From CALFXN01 sp937957815 (GTDB lineage: Bacteria > Synergistota > Synergistia > Synergistales > Aminobacteriaceae): a DNA stretch of 64,000 nucleotides. The stretch spans positions 58,545 to 122,544 of the forward strand of contig DAIQNX010000004.1 in assembly GCA_036788195.1 (NCBI GenBank). The letters are read 5' to 3'. Positions 54,382 to 62,972 of the stretch are shown piece after piece. The notes beneath the pieces are model-generated. The model had not been told where the DNA came from. It saw only the letters and a list, made by a program, of their open reading frames with translations, and ran no database searches. Position 1 is the stretch's first letter. Every line of letters begins with the position of its first letter. The translations under genes were made by a program, and so were the position numbers.

Positions 54382-55403
54382 CCTGCCCTGCGGGCCTCCC
54401 GGACGATGCACTCGGCAGCCCTGACCGCGTTCTCCGAGGTGACGTCGAGGTGCGTCACGAGACGAATCCGGCTCTCGTCCGCGGGGTTGAAGAGGATGCC
54501 GAGCGCGGCGCACCGGGACGCCAGAGCGGCGGCATTCGCAACGGAGAAGTACACCATGTTCGTCGGCTTTCTGACAGGCTGGACTTCGATTCCCCCGTCG
54601 CGAAGGATTTCGGCGATACGCGCCGCGTTTGCGTGATCCTCGGGCAGGCGCGCGATGTTGTGCTCGACCGCGTAGAGTCCTGCGGCGGCGAGTACGCCCA
54701 CCTGCCGCAATCCGCCCCCGACCTTCTTGCGCCAGTGACGCGCGCGACCGATGAAGTCGCGCGATCCGCAGATGACACTTCCGACAGGAGCCCCGAGGCC
54801 CTTCGAAAGGCATATCTGGACCGAGTCGACCTGTTTCGCGAATGCGTCGACGCCGACATTCCACGCGGCTGCGGCATTGAAGACGCGGGCTCCGTCCATG
54901 TGGACCGCGAGCCCCTTCTCCCTCGCGACGCGGACGACGCCTGCAATCTCTTCGGGAGACGACGCCGTTCCTCCGCGGCGGTTATGCGTATTCTCGACGC
55001 AGAGCAGCTTCGCCGGCGCGACGTGGACATTCGAGGCGCGACAGTGCGCCGCGACCTGTCCGGCGTCCGGCACCCCCGTGGCGTCGTCCGCGACGAGCGG
55101 CAGGATGCCGCCGAGCGCGGAAAGTCCGCCTCCTTCGAAGAAGAGGATGTGGCATTCGCTGCCGAGAATCGCCGCATCGCCCCTGTTGCAGTGCGTCAGG
55201 AGTGCGACGAGGTTTCCCATCGTTCCCGACGTGGCGAACAGCGCGTCCTCGTGTCCGGCCATCCCCGCCATCCGTTCCTCGAGGCGCCGGACCGTGGGAT
55301 CCTCGCAGTAGACGTCGTCGCCGACCTCGGCTTCGTACATGGCGCGCCTCATCCCTTCGGACGGACGCGTCACGGTGTCGCTTCGCAGATCGATCTGGTT
55401 CAT
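54378..55403 (-). CDS. ltaE: Low-specificity threonine aldolase
   Basis: A 341-residue PLP enzyme: IDLRSDTVTRPSEGMR, FATSGTMGNLVALLTHC, HMDGARVFNAA and the PLP lysine in ICLSKGLGAPVGSV. It splits threonine to glycine and acetaldehyde. GGAGG lies 10 nt before ATG 55403. Confidence 0.93.
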   Translation of the reverse strand: MNQIDLRSDTVTRPSEGMRRAMYEAEVGDDVYCEDPTVRRLEERMAGMAGHEDALFATSGTMGNLVALLTHCNRGDAAILGSECHILFFEGGGLSALGGILPLVADDATGVPDAGQVAAHCRASNVHVAPAKLLCVENTHNRRGGTASSPEEIAGVVRVAREKGLAVHMDGARVFNAAAAWNVGVDAFAKQVDSVQICLSKGLGAPVGSVICGSRDFIGRARHWRKKVGGGLRQVGVLAAAGLYAVEHNIARLPEDHANAARIAEILRDGGIEVQPVRKPTNMVYFSVANAAALASRCAALGILFNPADESRIRLVTHLDVTSENAVRAAECIVREARRAG

Positions 55404-55423
55404 CAGGATACAACCTCCTTTTA

Positions 55424-56251
55424 TCATAACGAAACTCCCAGTCGCGCCCACGGAGTCAGATCTTCGCTGACGGCGATTCCCATGGAGACACCCGGGCGAT
55501 TGTCGCCGTGGTAGTCGGAACCAGCCGTCGGAAAGAGGGCAAGTTCCGAGGCGATTCGAAGGTACGTGAAGACCTGTTCGGGCGTGTGTCTGGAAGACAT
55601 GCACTCGAGTCCCCAGAGACCGAGGCTTTTGAGTTCGCGGAGAATCTTCCGGAGGACATCCGGGTCCCCGGTCGTCTGCCCGGGGTGGGCCAGCACCGCG
55701 ACCCCTCCGGCCTTCCGGATGATCCCGATGCATCTTTCGGGAGAAAGACGATAACGCGGAACGTAGGCCGGGGCATCGTGCGCCAGGTACCGGACGAACG
55801 CGGACGCCATGTCGGGAACGCGCCCCTTGCGTACCATCACTCGCGCGATATGGGGACGGGCGACGACCTCGCCGTGCGCCTCGGCCTCGACCTCTTCGAT
55901 GGAAACGTCGTGCCCGAGTTTCTGGAGACGCAGGCAGATCTCCCTGTTTCGCACGTCCCGCCCGCGACGCAACTCTTCGAACTCCTTCTTCAGTTCGGGA
56001 TGGTCGGGATCGTAGCGATACCCGAGGATGTGAAGGACGCTGCCGAATTCGGCCGAGAGCTCCACCCCGGAGACCCCCGCGACCCGGCAGCGGCGGCACG
56101 ACACGAGAAAATCCGCCACGCCCTCTGTCGTATCGTGATCGGCGAGACTCATGACGGAAATCCCGAGCGCAGCCCCCTTCTTCGCAAGATCCAAGGGACG
56201 CGTGGTTCCGTCGGAACAGGTGCTGTGAACGTGGAGATCGACAAGTATCAT
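55424..56251 (-). CDS. PHP domain metal-dependent phosphoesterase
   Basis: A 275-residue protein: VDLHVHSTCSDGTTRP, ADHDTTEG, VLAHPGQT and AGSDYHGDN supply the metal ligands. Related proteins hydrolyse 3',5'-nucleoside bisphosphates (RnmA/YciV group). ATG 56251 overlaps the cheW stop by 4 bp. Confidence 0.88.
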   Translation of the reverse strand: MILVDLHVHSTCSDGTTRPLDLAKKGAALGISVMSLADHDTTEGVADFLVSCRRCRVAGVSGVELSAEFGSVLHILGYRYDPDHPELKKEFEELRRGRDVRNREICLRLQKLGHDVSIEEVEAEAHGEVVARPHIARVMVRKGRVPDMASAFVRYLAHDAPAYVPRYRLSPERCIGIIRKAGGVAVLAHPGQTTGDPDVLRKILRELKSLGLWGLECMSSRHTPEQVFTYLRIASELALFPTAGSDYHGDNRPGVSMGIAVSEDLTPWARLGVSL

Positions 56252-56769
56252 GCGGTGGCGACTGAGGTCTTTTCCTCCTCGAGAATCTCTTCGATATCGA
56301 ACAGGACCGGAAGGTCGAGAAGGACGATCAGACGGCCGTCGGTATGCTTCGCCACTCCGAGGAGGTACTTTTTCTCCATCGACGAGCTGATCTGTCCGGC
56401 CTGCTCGATCTGTGAATCGTAAATGGTACACACCTCGCGGACCGAATCCACGAGGATGCCGAACTGGATTTCGCTCCAGGAGATAACCACGATCCGCGCC
56501 TCGTCGGTCAGCTCCCTGTGGTTCATACCGACCTTCATCTGCATGTCGAACACGGGGACGATGTTTCCCCTGAGGTTGATCACCCCGCGGATGTATTCCG
56601 GCGCGTTCGGCACTCTGGTGATGAACGGGGGCACGCGGACGATCTCGCGTACGGCCTTCACATCCACACCGAAATCCTCGTTGTCGAGGGCGAAAACCAG
56701 CGTGATATGTTCCGCTCCCTTTGTCTCGACGTTCTTCTTCAGGCTTTCAGGATTCACAGACAGATCCAT
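56248..56769 (-). CDS. CheW-type chemotaxis coupling protein
   Basis: A 173-residue CheW: VFALDNEDFGVDVKAVREI, VPNAPEYIRGVINLRGNIVP and LVDSVREV. It links receptors to CheA. No other chemotaxis gene is in the window. GGGAGG lies before the ATG. Confidence 0.92.
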   Translation of the reverse strand: MDLSVNPESLKKNVETKGAEHITLVFALDNEDFGVDVKAVREIVRVPPFITRVPNAPEYIRGVINLRGNIVPVFDMQMKVGMNHRELTDEARIVVISWSEIQFGILVDSVREVCTIYDSQIEQAGQISSSMEKKYLLGVAKHTDGRLIVLLDLPVLFDIEEILEEEKTSVATA

Positions 56770-56819
56770 GAGTCGTCCCTCCCGGGGGTATCCCCAACTC
56801 CGATTCCGTTACGGAAATA

Positions 56820-57329
56820 CTACCACGATTCCAGGTGCAGCAAATCTCCGGAAAGCGTCACGATTCTGATTTCGTGCGCGTATACGACCGCGACGCTCGC
56901 CGGATCCCGACCGAGCGGGAGGGAACACGACCCGGGGTTCAGAAAGATCGTCCCCTCTTCCCTGACAAGAGCCGCGACGTGCGTATGTCCCGATATCGCG
57001 AGTGCGGCCCCCGATCGGAGCGCGACTTCGCGAAACGACGGGAAATCGGTACCGTGCGCGAGAAGAATGGAACGCCCCGCCCAGAAGAGCGACGCAAGAG
57101 GAAGCAGCGGAACCCGGAGAATCCGTTCGGCGCCCCTGTCCGCGTTTCCCCACGCGACAACGAGCGGCAGCGAACACTCGTTGATCCGTTCCGCGAGATC
57201 GCTGCCGCTTTCGGACAGGACATCCCCCGCGTGAAGGATCCCGTCCGCCGTGCCGAAAAGTCCGCACGCGGCGTTCCATGCATCGACATCTCCGTGACTG
57301 TCGGAGAGAATCCCGATCCGGGCTATCAT
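56820..57329 (-). CDS. YfcE/MJ0936-type metallophosphoesterase
   Basis: A 169-residue phosphodiesterase: GILSDSHGDVDAW, LHAGDVLSE, VWGN-like AWGNAD, and SGHTHVA. Divalent-metal hydrolase, substrate unknown. ATG 57329 has GGAGG 9 nt upstream; the extension to 57389 lies across the promoter. Confidence 0.9.
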   Translation of the reverse strand: MIARIGILSDSHGDVDAWNAACGLFGTADGILHAGDVLSESGSDLAERINECSLPLVVAWGNADRGAERILRVPLLPLASLFWAGRSILLAHGTDFPSFREVALRSGAALAISGHTHVAALVREEGTIFLNPGSCSLPLGRDPASVAVVYAHEIRIVTLSGDLLHLESW

Positions 57330-57407
57330 CGCCTCACACCTCCATGTGGCACACCTGCCATGATTGGCGCGTGAAAAACAGGTGAACATGGTCTTCCGCA
57401 GAGTGCT

Positions 57408-57436
57408 ATACTACACTGATCACCATGCGGGACCAA
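57408..57436 (-). promoter_or_regulatory. Candidate promoter of the phosphoesterase gene
   Basis: TTGGTC (57431-57436), 17-bp spacer, TAGTAT (57408-57413) on the minus strand, about 80 bp upstream of 57329. Confidence 0.45.
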
Positions 57437-57492
57437 ACCTTCGGTTCCGCATACGAGTCTATTGTAGCATGGAGAGATCGGAGGCGCTGCCT

Positions 57493-58449
57493 ATGCACCG
57501 TCACGCCCTCGTCACGGGCGGAGCTGGATTCATCGGAGCCCACCTGTGTACTCGCCTGTGTACGGACGGATGGTTCGTAACGATCGCCGACAATCTGAGC
57601 ACCGGCTCCAGAAAGGCCGTAGCGGGGCTTCTCGAATCGCGTCAGGCCGAACTCCTCGAATGCGATATCCGAAACACGGATACGCTCGCGCCCCTTTTTG
57701 ACCGGATCGGGTGTGTTTTCCATCTCGCCGCCGAAGTTTCCGTTGCGCGTTCGATGATACACCCCGATGTCTGCGCTGACGTGAACGTCCTCGCCTTCGT
57801 CCGCCTCCTGCACATCGCCGGGAAACGCCGGATTCCCGTCGTATACGCGAGTTCTTCGGCGGTCTACGGAAACAGGGACGATTGCTCGATCGCGGAGGAT
57901 ACTCCCCTGCGTCCCACATCCCCCTACGGCGCGAGCAAGGTGGCGGGAGAGATTTTCGCCCGCGTCGCAACGACATCGTCGGGAGTCCCGACGATCGGAC
58001 TCCGCTTCTTCAATGTCTACGGACCGGGACAGAACCCGGACGGAGAATACGCCGCCGTCGTTCCGGCATTCATCCGGGCGGCGCTTTCGGGACACTCCCC
58101 CAGGATCTACGGCAACGGACTTCAGACGAGGGACTTCGTCTTCGTCGGCGATGTCGTCGAAAGCCTTCTCGAGTCGGCCCGACGATCGGCCGAACTCGCC
58201 GGCGACGTTTTCAACGTCGGCAGCGGACGGGCGACATCGATCCTCGAACTTGCGGACATCACGGGATCCTACGCACCACTCCCGCGACCGTCCCCTGTCT
58301 TCCTTCCCCCCCGGCCGGGAGATATCCGCAACAGCTGCGCCGATGTCGGGAGGATGCGGTCCGTTCTCGGAACCGGAATCCCGACATCGCTCCGTGACGG
58401 CATCGCCGAAACCGTAAGCTCGTTTCGCCGTCGCGCCACCTCCTTCTGA
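57493..58449 (+). CDS. NAD-dependent sugar epimerase/dehydratase (GalE-like)
   Basis: A 318-residue short-chain dehydrogenase of the extended type: VTGGAGFIGAHL for NAD, FHLAAEVSV, YASSSAVYG and the catalytic YGASK. Probable UDP- or dTDP-sugar epimerase. ATG 57493 follows GGAGG by 8 nt. First gene of a three-gene run. Confidence 0.9.
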   Translation: MHRHALVTGGAGFIGAHLCTRLCTDGWFVTIADNLSTGSRKAVAGLLESRQAELLECDIRNTDTLAPLFDRIGCVFHLAAEVSVARSMIHPDVCADVNVLAFVRLLHIAGKRRIPVVYASSSAVYGNRDDCSIAEDTPLRPTSPYGASKVAGEIFARVATTSSGVPTIGLRFFNVYGPGQNPDGEYAAVVPAFIRAALSGHSPRIYGNGLQTRDFVFVGDVVESLLESARRSAELAGDVFNVGSGRATSILELADITGSYAPLPRPSPVFLPPRPGDIRNSCADVGRMRSVLGTGIPTSLRDGIAETVSSFRRRATSF

Positions 58450-58464
58450 AAGGACTGAAACGAT

Positions 58465-58851
58465 ATGGATGACGAAACGCAGCGTTGCGAAAAATCAATT
58501 GGAGAAATGATCGATTCTCTCGAACTCGTGTCGGCCAGACTCGTCGAAGCCGTCTCACGTACGGCGCAGCTCGCCTCCTCCGCCACGCCCGAGATGCAAC
58601 GCATCTTCAACGAGTGGCTCGCCATAGTGGGAGATCAGATCAGAAACTGCGTCGGAGACGACGGAGACGTAGACGTCGCGGGCATCGCGCACCGCATCGG
58701 CATCGACGAAAGCACCGTTTTTTCGGTGCTTCTGGCGCTGCACAGGAACGGGAAAATCCGGATCGAACGCGTGAAGGCCGTCGTCACGGACGCCCGCGAT
58801 ACGGAAATCTGCGGGTGTCTTCTGAAAGGAGGGGAAAGCCATTCCCACTGA
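58465..58851 (+). CDS. Small helical protein with HTH-like C-terminal part, unknown
   Basis: A 128-residue cytoplasmic protein. The N-terminal half is helical and amphipathic. The C-terminal half, IAHRIGIDESTVFSVLLAL and NGKIRIERVKAVV, looks like a winged helix. I do not recognise the family. It begins 15 bp after the epimerase, and its stop overlaps the DeoC-like start by 11 bp. Confidence 0.7.
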   Translation: MDDETQRCEKSIGEMIDSLELVSARLVEAVSRTAQLASSATPEMQRIFNEWLAIVGDQIRNCVGDDGDVDVAGIAHRIGIDESTVFSVLLALHRNGKIRIERVKAVVTDARDTEICGCLLKGGESHSH

Positions 58852-59602
58852 TATCGAATTGCTCGCGAAAAAGGCCCACAGACAGGCGGCAATGGCGGAG
58901 GCCGGTCTCATGCCGCTTCCGTCCGCAGGAGACGTTCGGCCGATGATGGAGACGACGCTGCTTTCTCCGGCGGTGCAGCGGAAGGATGTCGAACGCGTTT
59001 GCAGGGAAGCGGCGCACTACGGCTTCGCTGCCGTATGCGTCTGCCTCTCGTGGATCGAAACTGCCGCGGAACTCCTGAAGGGAACGGACGTCAGAGCCGT
59101 TGCGGCCGTCGATTTCCCGTTCGGGGCAACGCCGTTTTCCTTCAAGGCCGATGCCGTTCGCTGGGCAGCCGAACGCGGCGCCCGGGAGGTGAACGTCGCC
59201 GTTTCGCTCGCCCCCCTTCTCGCGGGAGACAAACTCTCCGTCCGGAAGGAACTTCAGACGATACGCCAGGCGGTTCCGGACATACCGCTCAAGGCCGTCC
59301 TCGAAACGTCGAACCTTTCCGATGCCGAAATCATCATGGCCGTCCGGTGCGCGGAAATCAGCCGGTTCGAGTTCGTCGCGGGAGGGACCGGTTTCTTTGG
59401 TCCCACGGCGCTTCCCGCCGCATCGGTTCTCTGTTCCGCCGCCCCTTCTTCCATGAAGGTCGCCGCCGCTGGAGACTACAAATCGGTCAAGCAGATCACC
59501 CCGCTCGCCGCGATCGGCGTCACGCGGATTCTCTCGTCGTCCCCCGTATCCCTGCTTGGGCTCGATCCGATACCGGACGAGGAGAAACCTGCGGAATCCT
59601 GA
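58841..59602 (+). CDS. DeoC/LacD-like aldolase homologue lacking catalytic residues, probable ATT start
   Basis: A 253-residue TIM-barrel protein resembling deoxyribose-phosphate aldolase (VDFPFGATPFSFKADAV, KAVLETSNLSDAEI). At the Schiff-base lysine position it reads FEFVAGGTGF with Ala180, and EVNVAVSL has Asn118 at the catalytic Asp; the later KVAAAGD lysine is kept. Normal DERA activity is unlikely. ATT 58841 lies 8 nt after GGAGG. The first TTG (58859) is 26 nt from that site, and no ATG or GTG exists before it. Confidence 0.8.
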   Translation: MPTDIELLAKKAHRQAAMAEAGLMPLPSAGDVRPMMETTLLSPAVQRKDVERVCREAAHYGFAAVCVCLSWIETAAELLKGTDVRAVAAVDFPFGATPFSFKADAVRWAAERGAREVNVAVSLAPLLAGDKLSVRKELQTIRQAVPDIPLKAVLETSNLSDAEIIMAVRCAEISRFEFVAGGTGFFGPTALPAASVLCSAAPSSMKVAAAGDYKSVKQITPLAAIGVTRILSSSPVSLLGLDPIPDEEKPAES

Positions 59603-59638
59603 CCGGTGCGTTCCTGAAGATGAACGAGCTCCGGAATG

Positions 59639-59679
59639 CACGAGGGAAGCGACGTACGCCGCTTCCCTCGTGTTCTTTC
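59639..59679 (+). terminator. Terminator after the DeoC-like gene
   Basis: A perfect 13-bp stem CACGAGGGAAGCG (59639-59651) and CGCTTCCCTCGTG (59660-59672), followed by TTCTTTC. Confidence 0.85.
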
Positions 59680-59698
59680 GCCGTCGGCCGGGAGGAGA

Positions 59699-60919
59699 TC
59701 AGACGTCGAACTTTTTCCAGTCGAGCTGTCCGTATTTCGCGCCGCAGATCGTCGTTCCGACAAGATCTCCGGTAACGTTCGCGGTCGTGTGGGGAATATC
59801 GATGACAGGCCAGACCGCGGCGAGAATCGGGACGAGCCCGAGCGGCATCCCGAGGCTTTCGAAGAGGACCGCCGACATCACGATCCCGGCCCCTTTCACG
59901 CCTGCGGCACCGACAGAGAGGATCAACCCGAGAAAGAGCATCTGAAGGACGATCCCGCTCGTCAGGGGAATCTGGAAGACGTCGAGCGCGAAGACGGAAA
60001 TGACCCCGAGCGCCACGGCGAAACCGTTCATATTCGCCGTATTCCCGAGCGGCAGGGCGAAACCGTAGATCGACTCCGGAAGGCCGAGCTTCTCCTCGGC
60101 GATGCTCATCTCGATCGGAAGCGTCGCGGCGCTCGACGTTGTTGTCGCCGCGACGAGCATCGCGGGGGCGATATGTCCGAAGAATCGCGCGACAGGAACG
60201 GACCAGAAGCGAAGCAGCAACGGATAGAGCACGACGAGAACGATGGCGATCCCGACGTAGTCCGCGAGGATGAACTTCGCGACTGCCATCATCATTTTGC
60301 TCCCGAGCGTCCCCGTCAGAACCGCCACGAGCGCGCCGATCCCGTACGGGGCGAAGTTCATGACGAATTCCGTCAGTTTGATCACGACATCCGACATCTG
60401 ATTCATGAAGCGGATGACGACGTCGGCTTTCTCTTTCAGACACAACAGGGCGACACCGACGAGAAGCGCGAAGACGATGATCTGGATCATGTTCATATTC
60501 GCCATCGCTTCGGCGGGGTTCGTGGGGATCCAGTTCAGAACCGTATCAACCGGCGAATACTTCGCGATGTTCATCTGCTGTCCAGCACCGCCGAGAATCC
60601 CTTCGACGCCGCGTCCCGGGCGCAACAGAAGCCCGATTCCGACGCCGCATGCGGCGCTGACGAGCGTCGTGACGAGGTAGAACGAAACGATGAAGCCGCC
60701 GATCTTCCTGAGGCTTCCAGGGCTTTCCATACGCGTGACACCGGAAACAAGAGTAAAAAAGACAAGCGGAACGATCAGCATCTTGAGAAGACGGATAAAC
60801 GCATCCCCGACGGGACGGATGACCGTCACCTTCGGTCCGAGAAGAAATCCGGCTGCGGCGCCGACAATGAGCATGACGAGAATCTTCCTGGGCATGGACA
60901 TTCCGAACCACCACTTCAT
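59699..60919 (-). CDS. Dicarboxylate/amino acid:cation symporter family (GltP/SLC1), altered substrate site
   Basis: A 406-residue polytopic SLC1 transporter: LLKMLIVPLVFFTLVSGV, the hairpin TTTSSAATLPIEMS, TANMNGFAV where NMDG is usual, and IDIPHTTANVTGD near the end. In that last motif His377 replaces the Arg that binds the side-chain carboxylate of aspartate. The substrate is therefore probably not aspartate or glutamate. Third gene of the RraA operon; ATG 60919 after AGGTG. Confidence 0.9.
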   Translation of the reverse strand: MKWWFGMSMPRKILVMLIVGAAAGFLLGPKVTVIRPVGDAFIRLLKMLIVPLVFFTLVSGVTRMESPGSLRKIGGFIVSFYLVTTLVSAACGVGIGLLLRPGRGVEGILGGAGQQMNIAKYSPVDTVLNWIPTNPAEAMANMNMIQIIVFALLVGVALLCLKEKADVVIRFMNQMSDVVIKLTEFVMNFAPYGIGALVAVLTGTLGSKMMMAVAKFILADYVGIAIVLVVLYPLLLRFWSVPVARFFGHIAPAMLVAATTTSSAATLPIEMSIAEEKLGLPESIYGFALPLGNTANMNGFAVALGVISVFALDVFQIPLTSGIVLQMLFLGLILSVGAAGVKGAGIVMSAVLFESLGMPLGLVPILAAVWPVIDIPHTTANVTGDLVGTTICGAKYGQLDWKKFDV

Positions 60920-60958
60920 GAAACTCACCTCTCCGATTATGAGATTTCAAAGCGGCAA

Positions 60959-62131
60959 TCAGGCGCTCGCGATCGCGTCCGCTATCCGGCCCGCGGCATT
61001 TTCGAGATTCTCCATTGACGTTGCGAAGGAAAGCCGTATATTCTTCCGCGCGCTTGCGCCGAACACCTCTCCGGGCGTGACCGCGACATGAGCCTCTTCG
61101 AGGAGGAACGTGGCGACGCCATAGGAATCCATTCCGCGGAACTCCACCTCCGGGAAGAAATAGAACGCCCCCTCGGGCTCTGGGCACCGGAAACCCGGGA
61201 TCCGGTTCAACATTCCCGCAATCCTGCGTCGGCGGGAATCGTATTCGGCGACCATTCCAGCGATGCAGTCCTGCGGTCCTTCGAGCGCGGCGGTTCCGGC
61301 GAATTGGACAAACGACGCCGCACAGGTCAGGACGTGCTGCTGAACCTTCAGGATCTGTGCGTACAGATCGGCCGGCGCCCCGAGATAGCCGAGGCGCCAC
61401 CCCGTCATCGCGTGCGACTTCGACATTCCGTTCACCGTCGCGGTGCGATCCCGCATTCCAGGCAGCGACGCGAGACTGATGTGTCGTCTTCCGTCGTAGC
61501 GGATCTTTTCGTAGATCTCGTCGCTGAGAACCCAGAGATTCCTGTCGACGGCAAAGGAGCGAACCACCTCGGCCTCTTCGGCACTCAGGACGCGTCCTGT
61601 GGGGTTGTTCGGAGAGTTGACGAGAATCGCTTTCGTTCTTCGGGATACCTTCTTTTCGAGAACCTCGCGCGTGATTCTGAAGGAATCGGCAGGGGCAAGC
61701 CCCACACCGACTGGAGTCGCGCCGACGAGCGATATGAGGGGTTTGTAACTCACCCAGGCCGGTTCCAGAACGATCATCTCGTCCCCGGGGTCGAGCATCG
61801 CCTCGATCGCCATGAACAGAGCCGCCTTGCCGCTTGCTGTGACGAGAATCTCCCTATCCGGGTCGTAGACGATTCCGTTTTCGTCGCGGAATTTCGCCGC
61901 CACGGCCCGACGCATCCCGGGAACGCCCTTGCTCGCGACGTAATGCGTCTGGCCTTCCGAAATCGCGCGAAACGCCGCGTCGACGATATGATGCGGCGTC
62001 ACGAAGTCGGGATCTCCGCCGCCGAGATTGATGACGTCGATTCCCTCCTGCTGCATCTGTCTCGCGCGGTCCGAAATCGCGACCGTTCCCGATTCTTCGA
62101 GCGCTCCGATTCTCTTCGACACTTCCGGCAC
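60959..62131 (-). CDS. Class I aminotransferase (AspC-like)
   Basis: A 390-residue PLP enzyme: INLGGGDPDFVTPHH, VNSPNNPTGR, LSDEIYEKIRYDG and the PLP lysine in GMSKSHAMTGWRLGYLG. Transfers amino groups to 2-oxo acids. GTG 62131 has GGAGG 7 nt upstream. It starts 11 bp after the RraA gene. Confidence 0.9.
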   Translation of the reverse strand: MPEVSKRIGALEESGTVAISDRARQMQQEGIDVINLGGGDPDFVTPHHIVDAAFRAISEGQTHYVASKGVPGMRRAVAAKFRDENGIVYDPDREILVTASGKAALFMAIEAMLDPGDEMIVLEPAWVSYKPLISLVGATPVGVGLAPADSFRITREVLEKKVSRRTKAILVNSPNNPTGRVLSAEEAEVVRSFAVDRNLWVLSDEIYEKIRYDGRRHISLASLPGMRDRTATVNGMSKSHAMTGWRLGYLGAPADLYAQILKVQQHVLTCAASFVQFAGTAALEGPQDCIAGMVAEYDSRRRRIAGMLNRIPGFRCPEPEGAFYFFPEVEFRGMDSYGVATFLLEEAHVAVTPGEVFGASARKNIRLSFATSMENLENAAGRIADAIASA

Positions 62132-62142
62132 GACACCGCCTC

Positions 62143-62817
62143 CTATTCGGGGATCTTCAGTCCCAGTTTTCCCAGGCTTTCTCCGAGTCCGAGAAGATCG
62201 AACAGCGATTCTCCCCGACCCATACGGGCGACGAAATCTTCTTCCTTCGCGAGAATCGCCCGTGACGCCGCAAGAGTCGCCGGCGCGTCGGCCGACGGAA
62301 CGACGACGACGCCATCCGCGTCGGCGGCTATCAGGTCGCCGGGATGCACGGCGGTACCTCCGCACGCTATCGGAATATTTACCGATCCGGGGGACACCTT
62401 GAATCCTCCCTGGGGCGAAATTGCCCGCGCGAAGACGGGAAAACCCAGTTTCACGAGTTCGCGGCTGTCTCGAACCCCTCCGTCGATGACGAGTCCGCCG
62501 AGTTTCCTGTGCATGGCCATTCGCGTCATGAGACCGCCCCACAGCCCCGTGTCGTGGATCCCTCCGGCATCCACGACGAGAATATCGCCATCGCAGGCCA
62601 TTTGAAGCGCCACGTGGAGGAGAAGGTTGTCGGCCCTGTATGTCTGGACTGTGACTGCGTTGCCGACAAGACGCATTTCGGGACTCAGGGGTTTGATGGC
62701 GTACGACATGCATCCGAACCTCCCCTGAGCGTCCCCGATCGTCGGAACGGCGATCTCGCGAAAGCCCTCGATAACTTCCGAAGCGATCGGAGACACGCGA
62801 CGATTGATGCGATACAT
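62143..62817 (-). CDS. RraA-like aldolase/decarboxylase family
   Basis: A 224-residue protein: IPTIGD-like AVPTIGDAQGR at the N-terminus and VIDGGVRDSRELVKLGFPVF with the Arg-Asp pair of 4-hydroxy-4-methyl-2-oxoglutarate aldolase. Members cleave branched 2-oxo acids and decarboxylate oxaloacetate. ATG 62817 follows GGAGG by 8 nt. First gene of the operon with an aminotransferase and a symporter. Confidence 0.85.
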   Translation of the reverse strand: MYRINRRVSPIASEVIEGFREIAVPTIGDAQGRFGCMSYAIKPLSPEMRLVGNAVTVQTYRADNLLLHVALQMACDGDILVVDAGGIHDTGLWGGLMTRMAMHRKLGGLVIDGGVRDSRELVKLGFPVFARAISPQGGFKVSPGSVNIPIACGGTAVHPGDLIAADADGVVVVPSADAPATLAASRAILAKEEDFVARMGRGESLFDLLGLGESLGKLGLKIPE

Positions 62818-62920
62818 TCGCGATTCCTCCTCCTTTGCATTGACGGTCGCATCACCTTACAATGCACATGCATAGGCGCCGCCGGATCAAGAGTACCGGG
62901 CAGTCGTATAAAAGTAAAAC

Positions 62921-62946
62921 AATAATTTTGCATATTTAATATTATT
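62921..62946. promoter_or_regulatory. AT-rich inverted repeat in the divergent RraA/LysR intergenic region
   Basis: AATAAT (62921-62926) and ATTATT (62941-62946) around a 14-bp AT-rich centre, between the divergent operon and the LysR gene. LysR proteins usually bind such sites near their own promoter. Confidence 0.4.
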
Positions 62947-62972
62947 TTCCTAGATAGGTTGTGGCAGCGAAA

